Assembly: GCF_020037015.1 (NCBI RefSeq)
Contig: NZ_JAIQDE010000021.1
Coordinates: 1-64,000 of the forward strand
From: Corallococcus sp. AS-1-6
GTDB taxonomy: Bacteria > Myxococcota > Myxococcia > Myxococcales > Myxococcaceae
DNA: 64,000 bases
Direction of reading: 5' to 3'
Of this stretch, positions 54,681 through 64,000 are shown piece after piece (within the stretch, counting starts at the first letter, position 1; each line of letters opens with the position of its first letter). A program made the position numbers and the translations under genes. The notes beneath the pieces are model-generated. The model was given only the letters and a program-made list of their open reading frames with translations, was not told the DNA's origin and ran no database searches.

Positions 54681-55207
54681 GCCGCCACTGGGTGCTGGGA
54701 GAGTTCGCGTCCAGCGACGCGCTGGTGGCCGCGCTGAGGGACCTGCGGGCCAGGGGCTTCGCGCAACTGGACGCGCACACGCCGTTCCCGGTGGAGGAGA
54801 CGTTCGAGGCGCTGGGGCTGAAGCGCTCGTGGCTGCCGGTGCTGACCCTGGGGGCGGGGCTGGGAGGGGCGGTGTTCGCGTACGTGACCCAGTGGTTCAC
54901 GAACGCGGTGGACTATCCGTTGGACGTGGGAGGACGGCCGCTGCACAGCGTGCCCACGAACCTGCCCATCACGTTCGAGCTGGGCGTGCTGAGCGCGGCG
55001 CTGACCATCTTCGGCGCGCTGATGGTGCTCTTCGGCTTCCCGCACGTGACGCACCCGGTGTTCGACGTGGAGTCCTTCCGCAGCGCCTCCGTGGACGGCT
55101 TCTGGGCGAGCGTGGCGGTGGACGGCGAGGACGCGCCGAAGGTGGAGGCGGCGCTGCTCGAGCTGGGAGCGCGGCAGGTGTCGGTGGTGGAGGAGGGCGC
55201 GCGATGA
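54677..55207 (+). CDS. actD: ActD, DUF3341 membrane subunit
   Basis: 176 residues. A soluble N-terminus (VLGEFASSDALVAALRDLRA), two membrane helices (LPVLTLGAGLGGAVFAYVTQ and LGVLSAALTIFGALMVLFGF) joined by a loop with VGGRPLHSVPTNLPI, and a short C-terminal domain. This is the DUF3341 pattern of ActD. ATG overlaps the actC stop, and the actE start overlaps its own stop. Confidence 0.92.
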   Translation: MSRHWVLGEFASSDALVAALRDLRARGFAQLDAHTPFPVEETFEALGLKRSWLPVLTLGAGLGGAVFAYVTQWFTNAVDYPLDVGGRPLHSVPTNLPITFELGVLSAALTIFGALMVLFGFPHVTHPVFDVESFRSASVDGFWASVAVDGEDAPKVEAALLELGARQVSVVEEGAR

Positions 55208-56133
55208 AGCGCTGGGCGCTCATGGTGCTGCTGGGCGGAGTGGCCGCGTGCGACGACACGGACCCCATGGCGTCGCAGCCGCGAGCGCAGGCGTTCAAGG
55301 CGAGCACGTTCTTCGACGACGGCCGGGCCATGCGGCCCCTGGTGCCGGGGACGGTGGCCCGGGAGTGGCGCGCGCGTGGGGACACGCGGGAGCTCACGGC
55401 GGACGGGCGATGGCTCCAGGCCGTGCCGGTGCCGGTGACGCGGAGGCTGCTGGAGGAGGGGCGCACGGCCTATGAGACCTGGTGCGCGGTGTGCCACGGG
55501 CTGACGGGAGACGGGGACGCCATCGTGGCCAGGAAGATGCAGCAGCGCCGGCCGCCCGGGCTGTTCGTGCCGCACGACCACGCGAGCCAGGTGGTCTACG
55601 GGGTCGTGGAGGGCGAAGCCCCATACACGGGGACGCAGGCCGTGACCGCGAGGGTGGGCCCAGGGGCCTTCCCGCTGCCCCAAAGGGTGGACGGGTGGGG
55701 CGCCGTGAGGGAGACGGCCGATGCAGGGCGGCCCGGAGCCGAGGTCGCGTGGACGAGCGATGCAGGCTGGCCCCGAGCGTGGGCGACGTCCGGTGTGGCT
55801 CCGGAGTCCGGGAGCGAGCAGGTGGCGGTGAGTGACGCGGGCACGGCAAGGGCCCGGCAGGCGGCGCTAGTGGGGCCGAGGGGCCTCGCGATGGAGGGGC
55901 GTCTCAACGAGCCCTCCACGACGGGAGACCTGCCGCACCCGCCGGGCTTCTACTTCGCGGTCATCTCCCACGGCTTCGGCGTGATGCCCGCATACGGCCC
56001 GCAGCTCACGCCGCATGAACGCTGGGCCGTGGTCGCGTACCTGCGAGCCCTGGGCCGCAGCCAGCGCGCACCGCTCACCGTCGCGCCATCCGACGTGCAG
56101 GCACGGCTGCGCCAGGAGGTCGGAGCAAGATGA
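55204..56133 (+). CDS. actE: ActE, monohaem cytochrome c lipoprotein
   Basis: 309 residues, longer than usual for ActE. Lipobox GGVAAC near residue 16, CAVCH haem site near 97, and the axial Met segment SHGFGVMPAYGPQLTP near 265. About residues 170-227, between haem site and Met ligand, are low-complexity Ala/Gly/Ser-rich sequence (ADAGRPGAEVAWTSDAGWP). This looks like an insertion. The stop overlaps an ATG at 56130 that has a good AGGAGG site but leads into the palindrome array. Confidence 0.9.
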   Translation: MKRWALMVLLGGVAACDDTDPMASQPRAQAFKASTFFDDGRAMRPLVPGTVAREWRARGDTRELTADGRWLQAVPVPVTRRLLEEGRTAYETWCAVCHGLTGDGDAIVARKMQQRRPPGLFVPHDHASQVVYGVVEGEAPYTGTQAVTARVGPGAFPLPQRVDGWGAVRETADAGRPGAEVAWTSDAGWPRAWATSGVAPESGSEQVAVSDAGTARARQAALVGPRGLAMEGRLNEPSTTGDLPHPPGFYFAVISHGFGVMPAYGPQLTPHERWAVVAYLRALGRSQRAPLTVAPSDVQARLRQEVGAR

Positions 56134-57018
56134 CGACCCCCATTTCGTACACCCCCGGTCCGACACAGCGGTCCAAACCTGTCGGACAGTCGGACAGGCT
56201 CTCAAGGCGTAGGTGGAGCAGCCGCCCCCGCGACCGAAGCGGTCCAAACCTGTCGGACAGTCGGACAGGTTCTCAAGGCGCAGATGGGGCAGCAGCCCCC
56301 GTCCAGCGCAGCGGTCCAAACCTGTCCGACAGTCGGACAGGCCACCGCGGCCTGAGCGAGGCGACAGCTCCCGTACGGCACGAGGATGCAAACCTGTCCG
56401 ACAGTCGGACAGGTTTCCGAGGCGCAGATGGGGCAGCAGTCCCCGCCCAGCGTAGCGGTCCAAACCTGTCGGACAGTCGGACAGTCCTCTGTGGCCTGAG
56501 CGGGGCGACAGCTCCCGTACGACACGAGGATGCAAACCTGTCCGACAGTCGGACAGGTTCTCGCGGAGCACCGCTGTCGGGGCGCCCCCGCCGGGTTCCC
56601 ACGTTCGCATCGGCAACGCAGTGGGAGCACTTGTCGGACAGTCGGACCGGCTTTCGCGGCATGTCACGAACGGCGAGTGCCAACCAGGTTCCGCGCGCTG
56701 CATCGTCAGCGCAGGCGGGCTGCCTGTCTTCTTCAAACCTGTCCGACAGTCGGACAGGTTTCAGGGCCGTGCCGCCGGAGGGGCGCCTCAACTGGGTTCC
56801 CACCTTCGCGCCTTCAGCGCAGGCGGGCTGCTCGTCTTCTTCAAACCTGTCGGACAGTCGGACAGGTTTCAGGGCCACGCCGCCGGAGGGGGGGGGCCTG
56901 GCGGGACTCTCAGCTTCTCACTCATGAAGACTGTTTTCAGGTCGGAAGGGCTGGGGGCCTCGACCTCTGCGCGCGCCACCCTCCGTGTGCGGTTCGGCCA
57001 TGAGGAGGTTCGCGCGCG
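56134..57018. other. Repeat-filled gap inside the act operon
   Basis: About 885 bases between actE and actF, in an operon where nearly all other genes overlap. It holds nine palindromes. Several frames stay open in it because the repeat unit lacks stop codons; I do not accept any of them as a gene. Confidence 0.7.
56178..56866. repeat. Array of nine 21-bp palindromes (CCTGTCSGACAGTCGGACAGG)
   Basis: Copies start at 56178, 56249, 56321, 56393, 56465, 56537, 56630, 56738 and 56846. Steps are 71, 72, 72, 72, 72, 93, 108 and 108. Four copies (56321, 56393, 56537, 56738) are perfect palindromes around a central A; the others carry TCGGACAG twice as a direct repeat; the copy at 56630 is the most degenerate. 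Most are preceded by AAA. The sequences between them are themselves related: two alternating types (CGCAGATGGGGCAGCAG... and ...CGACAGCTCCCGTACG...CACGAGGATG) in the first half, another duplicated type in the second. Confidence 0.92.
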
Positions 57019-58209
57019 ATGACTCCTCCCGTGCTCCCACGCTTCGAAGGCGGACGGCGTGCGCTGCTCATCAGCGCGGCGCTGGGTGTCGTGGGGCTCG
57101 CCGCCACCGCCGTCGGTGCTGTCCTCGACCTGCGTCAGGCGTTGGCGGGCTACCTCTTCGGCTTCACCTATTGGCTGGGCCTGTGCCTGGGCGCGCTGCT
57201 GCTGCTCGCCTCCTTCCACGCGTCGAAGGCGCGCTGGCCCGTGGTGCTGCGCCGCGCGCTGGAGGTCTGCTCCGCCACCGCGCCGCTGTTCCTCGTGCTG
57301 TTCGTGCCGCTCGCGCTGGGGATGCGGCACCTGTATCCGTGGGTCGCTCCGTCCGCGGACCTGGGCGAACACACGCTGCATGTGCTCGAACACCGGCGGC
57401 TCTACAACAACGTGCCCTTCTTCCTGGTGCGCGCGGCGCTGTACTTCCTCGTCTGGGGAGGCGTGGGCCTCCTGCTGCACCGCTGGTCCGTGAGCCAGGA
57501 CGCGACGGGCGACCTGCGCTGGACGGTGTGGCAGCGGCGGCTGGGCGGCGGCTCGCTGCCCGCGCTGGGACTCACGTTCTCCTTCATGACGCTGGACTGG
57601 ATGATGTCGCTGGAGGCGACGTGGCAGTCCACCGTCTACGCCGTCCACGTCTTCTCCGGCGCGTTCGTGGGCGCGCTGGCCTTGATGATCATCGCGGGCG
57701 CGGCCACGCGCGACACCCAGCACTTCGGCAGCCTGCTGTCCCCCGGCCACTACCACCGGCTGGGCACGCTGCTGTTCGCCTTCGTCTGCTTCTGGGCCTA
57801 CATCGCCTATTCGCAGCTCATGCTCATGTGGATCGCCGGCCTGCCCGAGGAGGTGAGCTGGTACCGCGTCCGCCTGGAGGGCGGCTGGGGCGTGCTGTCG
57901 CTCGTGCTGCTGCTGGGCCACTTCGTCCTCCCCTTCGCGCTCCTCCTGTCACGCGAGCTCAAGGCGCGCCCCCGGCTGCTGGGGGCCGTGTCGCTGTGGA
58001 TGCTCGCGATGCACGCCGTGGACGTGGCGTGGCTGCTGTTCCCCTCGCTCTACCCGGAGGCCGTCGTCATCCCGTGGACGGCGCTCACCGCGTGGGTGGG
58101 CGTGGGCGGGATGTCTGTCGCGGCGGCCCTCTGGCTCGCGCGTGGCACCTACCCCGTGCCCGTGTCGGATCCGTATCTCGTCCACTCGCTCCAGGTGCGC
58201 CCGCCATGA
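57019..58209 (+). CDS. actF: ActF, second NrfD-like subunit of alternative complex III
   Basis: 396 residues with about ten membrane helices (FTYWLGLCLGALLLLASFHA near 55, LYFLVWGGVGLLLHRWSV near 145, LTFSFMTLDWMMSLEATW near 185). NrfD-superfamily shape, as expected for ActF. GAGGAGG lies 11-12 bases before the ATG, a long spacing. Unlike its neighbours it is not coupled to actE, because the palindrome array intervenes. Its stop overlaps the next start. Confidence 0.92.
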   Translation: MTPPVLPRFEGGRRALLISAALGVVGLAATAVGAVLDLRQALAGYLFGFTYWLGLCLGALLLLASFHASKARWPVVLRRALEVCSATAPLFLVLFVPLALGMRHLYPWVAPSADLGEHTLHVLEHRRLYNNVPFFLVRAALYFLVWGGVGLLLHRWSVSQDATGDLRWTVWQRRLGGGSLPALGLTFSFMTLDWMMSLEATWQSTVYAVHVFSGAFVGALALMIIAGAATRDTQHFGSLLSPGHYHRLGTLLFAFVCFWAYIAYSQLMLMWIAGLPEEVSWYRVRLEGGWGVLSLVLLLGHFVLPFALLLSRELKARPRLLGAVSLWMLAMHAVDVAWLLFPSLYPEAVVIPWTALTAWVGVGGMSVAAALWLARGTYPVPVSDPYLVHSLQVRPP

Positions 58210-58565
58210 GCGAACCCCGTCCACCGCCTCCGGAGCTGGAGCGGCTGCCCACCGCGTGGCTGCTGCGCGTCGGCGCCGTGGCGCTGGCGCTGCTCGCGGC
58301 GGCCAGCGTCGCGGCGTGGGCGCTGTGGGTCCTCTGGCGTCCCGGCACCGAGCGTCCCCTCCCGGTGCCCGCGAGCACCCAGCAGATCGGCATGATTGAT
58401 CAGCCCCCCTTCTCGCTGGACCGGAGAGCGGACGCGCTGAAGGCCCGGCAGCGCGAGCAACTGGAGGGCTACGGCTGGGTGGACGTGGACGCGGGCGTCA
58501 TCCACCAGCCCATCGACGCGGCCATGCGGCAGGTGCTCTCCGAGGGTGAAGGGGGCGCGCGATGA
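58206..58565 (+). CDS. Small single-helix protein of the act-cox operon
   Basis: 119 residues: one membrane helix at about 20-45 (RVGAVALALLAAASVAAWAL) and a periplasmic tail ending in YGWVDVDAGVIHQPIDAAM. The same kind of ending (G-[VI]-x2-PID-x-AM) recurs in small proteins next to cytochrome oxidase genes in other bacteria, as far as I remember. Possibly a structural or assembly subunit (ActG position). Overlaps both neighbours by 4 bases. Confidence 0.82.
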   Translation: MSEPRPPPPELERLPTAWLLRVGAVALALLAAASVAAWALWVLWRPGTERPLPVPASTQQIGMIDQPPFSLDRRADALKARQREQLEGYGWVDVDAGVIHQPIDAAMRQVLSEGEGGAR

Positions 58566-59573
58566 ACGAGCTGCTGCGACGCCTGTTCTTCCTCCCGGAG
58601 CAGGGCTCCACCTTCGCCGTGAAGGTGGACCACCTGCACTACGTCCTGCTGCTCACCACGTTCGCGGTGGCGGTGGGCATTGGCGCCGTCGGCATCTTCT
58701 TCCTCGTGCGCTACCACCGGCGCACGGCGTCGGACCCCACGCCGCGCGTGGTGGCCGCACCGTGGATGGAGGCGCTGTTCATCGGCGTGCCGCTGTCGCT
58801 GTTCCTGCTCTGGTTCGTCCTGGGCTTCAAGCAGTTCGTCTGGGTGATGAGCCCGCCCCAGGACTCGCTGGACGTGTACGTCACCGGCAAGCAGTGGATG
58901 TGGAAGTTCACCTATCCCGGAGGCCCCAGCGCCATCGACAGGCTGGTGGTGCCCGCGGGCCGGCCCGTGCGGCTGCTGCTCACCTCGCGGGACGTCATCC
59001 ACTCGTTCTACGTGCCGGACTTCCGCATGAAGCGGGACGCGATCCCCGGCCGCTACACCGACCTCTGGTTCGAAGCACCCAGGCCCGGCCGCCACCTGGT
59101 GCTGTGCGCCGAGTACTGCGGGCTGGACCACTCCCAGATGCGCGGCGAGGTGGTGGTGCTGCCGCCCGCGGACTTCGAGGCGTGGCAGGATGCGCAGCGC
59201 CGCAACCTCCCCGTGGCCGCGCTGCCGGGCGCCCGCACCCCGGAGTCCATGGCCGTGCGGGGAGAGCGCGTCGCCGCCGCGCAGGGCTGCCTGCAATGCC
59301 ACACGGTGACGGGCGCGCCGCACATCGGTCCCACGTGGCTGGGGTTGTACGGCCGGAAGGAGCCGCTGGAGGGCGGCGGCGTGGTGCTCGCGGACGAGGC
59401 GTACCTCACCGAGTCCATGATGGACCCCTTGGCGAAGGTGGTGGCCGGCTACGCGCCCGTGATGCCGGGCTACCACGGCCGGCTGAGCGCGGAGGACTCC
59501 GGCGCGCTCGTGGAGTTCATCAAGTCCCTGCGTCCCCCACGCCCGGGTGTCACCGCGGCCGAGGAGCCCGTCT

Positions 59574-59593
<20 letters not shown>
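58562..59593 (+). CDS. coxB: Cytochrome c oxidase subunit II with fused cytochrome c (caa3-type)
   Basis: 343 residues. Two N-terminal membrane helices (VLLLTTFAVAVGIGAVGIFF and MEALFIGVPLSLFLLWFVLG), the CuA domain (HSFYVPDFRMKRDAIPGRY, then CAEYCGLDHSQM) and a C-terminal cytochrome c domain with CLQCH near 245 and Met ligand in APVMPGY. Electrons enter at CuA, probably from ActE-type cytochrome. Overlaps coxA by 20 bases. Confidence 0.95.
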
Positions 59594-61170
<1,577 letters not shown>

Positions 61171-61181
<11 letters not shown>

Positions 61182-61800
61182 GGCCGTGACCGAGCACTGG
61201 GGCTCCGAGGACGCGCGCAAGCAGGCGGCGTACCTGGGCATGTGGGTCTTCATCGCGACGGAGGTGTTGCTGTTCGCGGGGCTGTTCACGGCCTATGGCG
61301 TGTATCGCTCGGTGTACCCGGAGGCGTTCCGCGCCGCGCAGCTCACGATGGAGGTGGGGCTGGGCACGCTGAACACGTTCATCCTGGTGACGAGCAGCAT
61401 CGTGGTGGCGCTCGCGGTGCACGCGGTGCGAGGCAACCGGCCGGGGCTGGGCGGGGCGTTGCTGCTGGTGGCGGCGCTGCTGGGCGTGGTGTTCCTGGTC
61501 GTGAAGGGCGTGGAGTACGCGCACCACGTGGAGGACGGGGGATTGCCGGGGGACGCGTACCGGTTCACGGAGGTGCCGCGCGTGGGCGCGAGCCTCTTCT
61601 TCACGCTGTACTACCTGCTGACGGGCTTCCACGCGCTGCACGTGACGGTGGGCGTGAGCGTGCTGACGGTGCTGGGCGTGCGGTCCGCGTCAGGGACGTT
61701 CGGCGCGGGGTACGCGACGCCGGTGGAGCTGGGCGGCATGTACTGGCACCTGGTGGATGTCATCTGGTTGTTCGTCTACCCCATCCTGTACCTGTCATGA
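61171..61800 (+). CDS. coxC: Cytochrome c oxidase subunit III
   Basis: 209 residues, five membrane helices. Family blocks: YLGMWVFIATEVLLFAGLF near residue 18, FTLYYLLTGFHALHVTVGV near 140 and the terminal YWHLVDVIWLFVYPILYL. Overlaps coxA by 11 bases; its stop overlaps the coxD start. Confidence 0.95.
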
Positions 61801-62216
61801 GGAGCGGGCCCGTGGCCGAGGACGCGGTGGAGAAGCCGGAGCGCCAGTTGGGCGTGGCCGGCGTGCTCATCGTGGGCGGGGTGCTGCTCGCGTTGACGGC
61901 GCTGACGTACGGGCTGCACAAGCTGCCGCACGGCGCGTGGTCGCTGCCGGTGGCGCTGCTCATCGCGGCGGCGAAGGGGCTGCTCATCGCCCTGTTCTAC
62001 ATGCACCTGCGCGAGCAGCGCGCGAGCAACGGGCTGGTGTTGATCACCTCGGTGGTGTTCGTGGCGGTGCTGCTGGCGGTGTGCGTGCTGGAGGTGCGCA
62101 CGCGCTTCCGGCCCACGATTCCGCCGGGTCCGTTCCCGGTGGAGGCCCTGCCGGGCGCGATGAACGACCCGAGGAGCGCGAGGCCTCCGGAGCCGGCGGG
62201 GCCGCTGAACCCGTAG
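61797..62216 (+). CDS. coxD: Cytochrome c oxidase subunit IV (CtaF-like)
   Basis: 139 residues, three membrane helices (VAGVLIVGGVLLALTALTYG, SLPVALLIAAAKGLLIALFY, NGLVLITSVVFVAVLLAVCV) and the AKGLLIALFYMHLR motif of the small subunit IV family. Pro-rich tail. Last gene of the operon; starts by ATGA overlap with coxC and is convergent with the DUF2254 gene 3 bases away. Confidence 0.93.
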   Translation: MRSGPVAEDAVEKPERQLGVAGVLIVGGVLLALTALTYGLHKLPHGAWSLPVALLIAAAKGLLIALFYMHLREQRASNGLVLITSVVFVAVLLAVCVLEVRTRFRPTIPPGPFPVEALPGAMNDPRSARPPEPAGPLNP

Positions 62217-62219
62217 GGC

Positions 62220-63551
62220 TCAGCGCGGGCCGTGGCCCTGGGCGCTGGGGCGGCGGGCCATGGCGGCGTCGCGTTCGTCCTGGAAGGACCGGTCGATGCT
62301 GGCGTCCAGCAGGCGCAGTTGCCGCTCCAGCTCCTCGCGCCGGAAGGCCGGGGCCACGCTGAGCAGGTCCGTCACCAGGAAGCGCAGGCGCCGGGACACC
62401 TGGAGGTCCCCCGCGCCGAAGAGGCGGACCTCATCCACGGTGAGCCGCACGTAGGTGTCCCAGTCCGGCCGGGGACACAGCAGCCGGAGCGCGCCGGTGT
62501 CGTCCTGGCGTGACGGGGACGGGAAGCGCCGGTGGACCATGCGGCGCAGCAGGTCGTGGAGCGGGTCGATGGCCTGCACCGCCGTGGTGGGGTCGTTGAT
62601 GCCGGGAGACAGGGCCCGCTCCGCCACGTCCACGAGCTGGCGGAAGCCGAAGGCGGTGTCCTGCTGGAGCGTGCGCTCCCGCCCCGTGCCCACCGCGTCG
62701 GTCAGGTCCTTCACGTCGAGCTTCGCGCCGTCGCCCCAGACCTCGAAGAGGGGCGCGCCGTGCGGCACGAAGTCGCCCATCATCGGGACCAGCCCCACCA
62801 GTACGCCGGCCTTCTTCGCGCAGGCCAGCAGCCGCTCCTCGTCCACGGTGACGAGCACGCCGGAGGAGCCCCCGTGGGGCACCACCAGCGACGGCGGGGC
62901 CTGGGGCCGCTGGAGGGCCGGGTCGTGCGCGTCCTGGCCCACGCCCTCCGGGTACATCCGCTCCAGCGTGGCGCACGTCTCCTCGCGGATGCGATCCAGG
63001 ATGACCACGGCGCGGATGGACTGGGCGACGTGGTGGATGAAGAAGATGAACGCGCCCACGCACGCGAGCACCAGCACCAGGGCCAGCCAGACGGACAACG
63101 ACGGCACGTGGGCCTGGATGTGCAGCTCCTCGGAGGTGCCCCGCACGCTCCGCAGGGTCAGCAGGGCATAGACGAAGGTGCCCACGAAGATGCCCAGGGT
63201 GAGCTGGCTCTGCCGGTCGCTCAGGAACGTGCGCAGGATGCGCGGCGAGTACTGGTTGCTGGCCTGCTGGAGCACGAGGATGGTGACGGAGAAGACCAGG
63301 CCGGAGAACGTCATCATCGAAGAGGCCACGGCGCTGAGCACCGAGCGCGCCCCCTCCGGTCCGCCGCGGAAGAGGTACCAGGCCGACTCCCGCTGCACCA
63401 GCCGCGCGTCGAGCGCCTCGGCGCCGGAGGACAGGGCGACGGCCGCCGCCACGCAGAAGGCGGGGATGAGCCAGTAGCTCGTGCCCAGCTTCTCCGCGAG
63501 ACGTGTGGTGCGCAGCCGGGTGAGGGCGCGCGGGACCACTCCTTGGCTCAT
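62220..63551 (-). CDS. DUF2254 membrane protein
   Basis: 443 residues. Four N-terminal membrane helices (SYWLIPAFCVAAAVALSSGA, SMMTFSGLVFSVTILVLQQA, LTLGIFVGTFVYALLTL, LALVLVLACVGAFIFFIHHV) and a large cytoplasmic part with ALSPGINDPTTAVQAIDPLH near residue 310, the hallmark of DUF2254. The QYSPRILRTFLSDRQSQ loop is also typical. Function unknown. Confidence 0.9.
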   Translation of the reverse strand: MSQGVVPRALTRLRTTRLAEKLGTSYWLIPAFCVAAAVALSSGAEALDARLVQRESAWYLFRGGPEGARSVLSAVASSMMTFSGLVFSVTILVLQQASNQYSPRILRTFLSDRQSQLTLGIFVGTFVYALLTLRSVRGTSEELHIQAHVPSLSVWLALVLVLACVGAFIFFIHHVAQSIRAVVILDRIREETCATLERMYPEGVGQDAHDPALQRPQAPPSLVVPHGGSSGVLVTVDEERLLACAKKAGVLVGLVPMMGDFVPHGAPLFEVWGDGAKLDVKDLTDAVGTGRERTLQQDTAFGFRQLVDVAERALSPGINDPTTAVQAIDPLHDLLRRMVHRRFPSPSRQDDTGALRLLCPRPDWDTYVRLTVDEVRLFGAGDLQVSRRLRFLVTDLLSVAPAFRREELERQLRLLDASIDRSFQDERDAAMARRPSAQGHGPR

Positions 63552-63627
63552 AGGAGGACGTTATGCACGCCGGGCGTCCGTCACGCGCGGGGAGCGGCTG
63601 CCTGCCTGGTGGCTCGGGACGCGCGGC

Positions 63628-64000
63628 TCAGGCCTCGTGCTTCAAGAGCCGGAGCTGACGGCGCAGCCGGTCTATGCGGGTGAGGACGTCGCGTGCGGCG
63701 GGCACCGTGCCCAGCGCCGCGCCGAAGGCGATGTGCAGGAGGAACAGCATCGACGTCGGGGCCGCGCGCGAGAGCGGGGGGGATGAGAAGGGAATCATCA
63801 ACCAGGTCATCACCGTCCACAGGCCCATGCCGTAGAGCACTCCCAGGCAGAGCGCCGCGACGGCGGTCCCCCGGCGTGGCAGCAGCAGCGCGAAGCCCGT
63901 GGCCAGTCCGCCCGCCACGGCGAAGTGGATGAACAGGCCGAGCACCACGGCGAAGACCCCGTGGGCCGCGCCATCGCGGAAGAACAGCCCCGCCACGAGG
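63628..64000 (-). CDS. Integral membrane protein, 5' end beyond the window
   Basis: About 124 codons visible, running off the window edge. Four hydrophobic segments (GVFAVVLGLFIHFAVAGGLA, TAVAALCLGVLYGMGLWTVM, MLFLLHIAFGAALGTV) and a short basic C-terminal tail (IDRLRRQLRLLKHEA). The first in-frame start, GTG 63996, is probably internal. Family not recognised. Confidence 0.7.
   Translation of the reverse strand, partial: LVAGLFFRDGAAHGVFAVVLGLFIHFAVAGGLATGFALLLPRRGTAVAALCLGVLYGMGLWTVMTWLMIPFSSPPLSRAAPTSMLFLLHIAFGAALGTVPAARDVLTRIDRLRRQLRLLKHEA

Noticed and set aside
56178-56866. CRISPR array
   Set aside because: The repeats are regular but the sequences between them are related to one another, steps vary (72, 93, 108), the unit is a full palindrome, and there are no cas genes.
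56130-56927. 265-residue frame with repeated NLSDSRTG, starting at an ATG that overlaps the actE stop
   Set aside because: The repeat unit is open in several frames on both strands, the palindromes impose the peptide pattern, and the product resembles no protein. The good ribosome site is better explained as a relic or as coupling.

Overview
The window is very GC-rich, densely coded and full of genes typical of myxobacteria: a complete Wzx/Wzy-type exopolysaccharide (EPS) locus matching the Myxococcus xanthus eps locus, SitA/SitI outer-membrane-exchange toxin genes, a TIGR02265 protein, a kinase-like protein and an alternative complex III operon. A Myxococcaceae genome (Corallococcus/Myxococcus group) is the best reading; this is inferred from gene content only. 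No rRNA, tRNA, CRISPR array or insertion sequence was seen.

Layout. 1-300: 5' part of a SitA5-type lipoprotein gene, cut by the window edge. 0.38-3.2 kb: secreted protein with one haem-c motif, prenyltransferase-like repeats and Ig-like domains. 3.4-33.0 kb: the EPS locus, mostly on the minus strand: epsZ (priming transferase), wzx, epsY (outer-membrane export lipoprotein), epsX (outer-membrane barrel), a 58-residue membrane protein, epsW (response regulator), epsV (chain-length protein), epsU, wzy, a Wze-like pseudokinase, epsD, epsC, epsB (GH44 hydrolase) and epsA; epsE and epsH lie on the plus strand. Two blocks of unrelated genes interrupt it. Block 1 (10.9-18.7 kb) has an ECF sigma factor, a TIGR04141 protein, an MscS channel, a cation efflux transporter, a lipoprotein and an ATPase/HNH pair resembling Septu. 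Block 2 (21.7-24.5 kb) has a SitA6/SitI6 toxin-immunity pair whose toxin seems frameshifted, two tandem paralogous membrane proteins and a MerR regulator.

33.3-44.3 kb: molybdenum-cofactor genes (a MobB-FdhD fusion, moeA, mobA) and a membrane formate dehydrogenase (alpha, four-cluster Fe-S beta, NrfD-like gamma). The alpha subunit is read through an in-frame TGA that fits selenocysteine and is followed by a hairpin in the bacterial SECIS position. Between them lies an ATPase plus TOPRIM-like pair of lower GC, a second candidate defence system. 44.6-48.7 kb: a response regulator, TIGR02265 protein, SDR oxidoreductase, outer-membrane protein and kinase-like protein.

49.4-62.2 kb: a translationally coupled operon for alternative complex III (actA-F) and a caa3-type cytochrome c oxidase (coxB, A, C, D). 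Together these would move electrons from quinol through cytochrome c to oxygen. Between actE and actF sits a roughly 0.9 kb array of nine 21-bp palindromes. 62.2-64.0 kb: a DUF2254 membrane protein and a membrane protein cut by the window edge.
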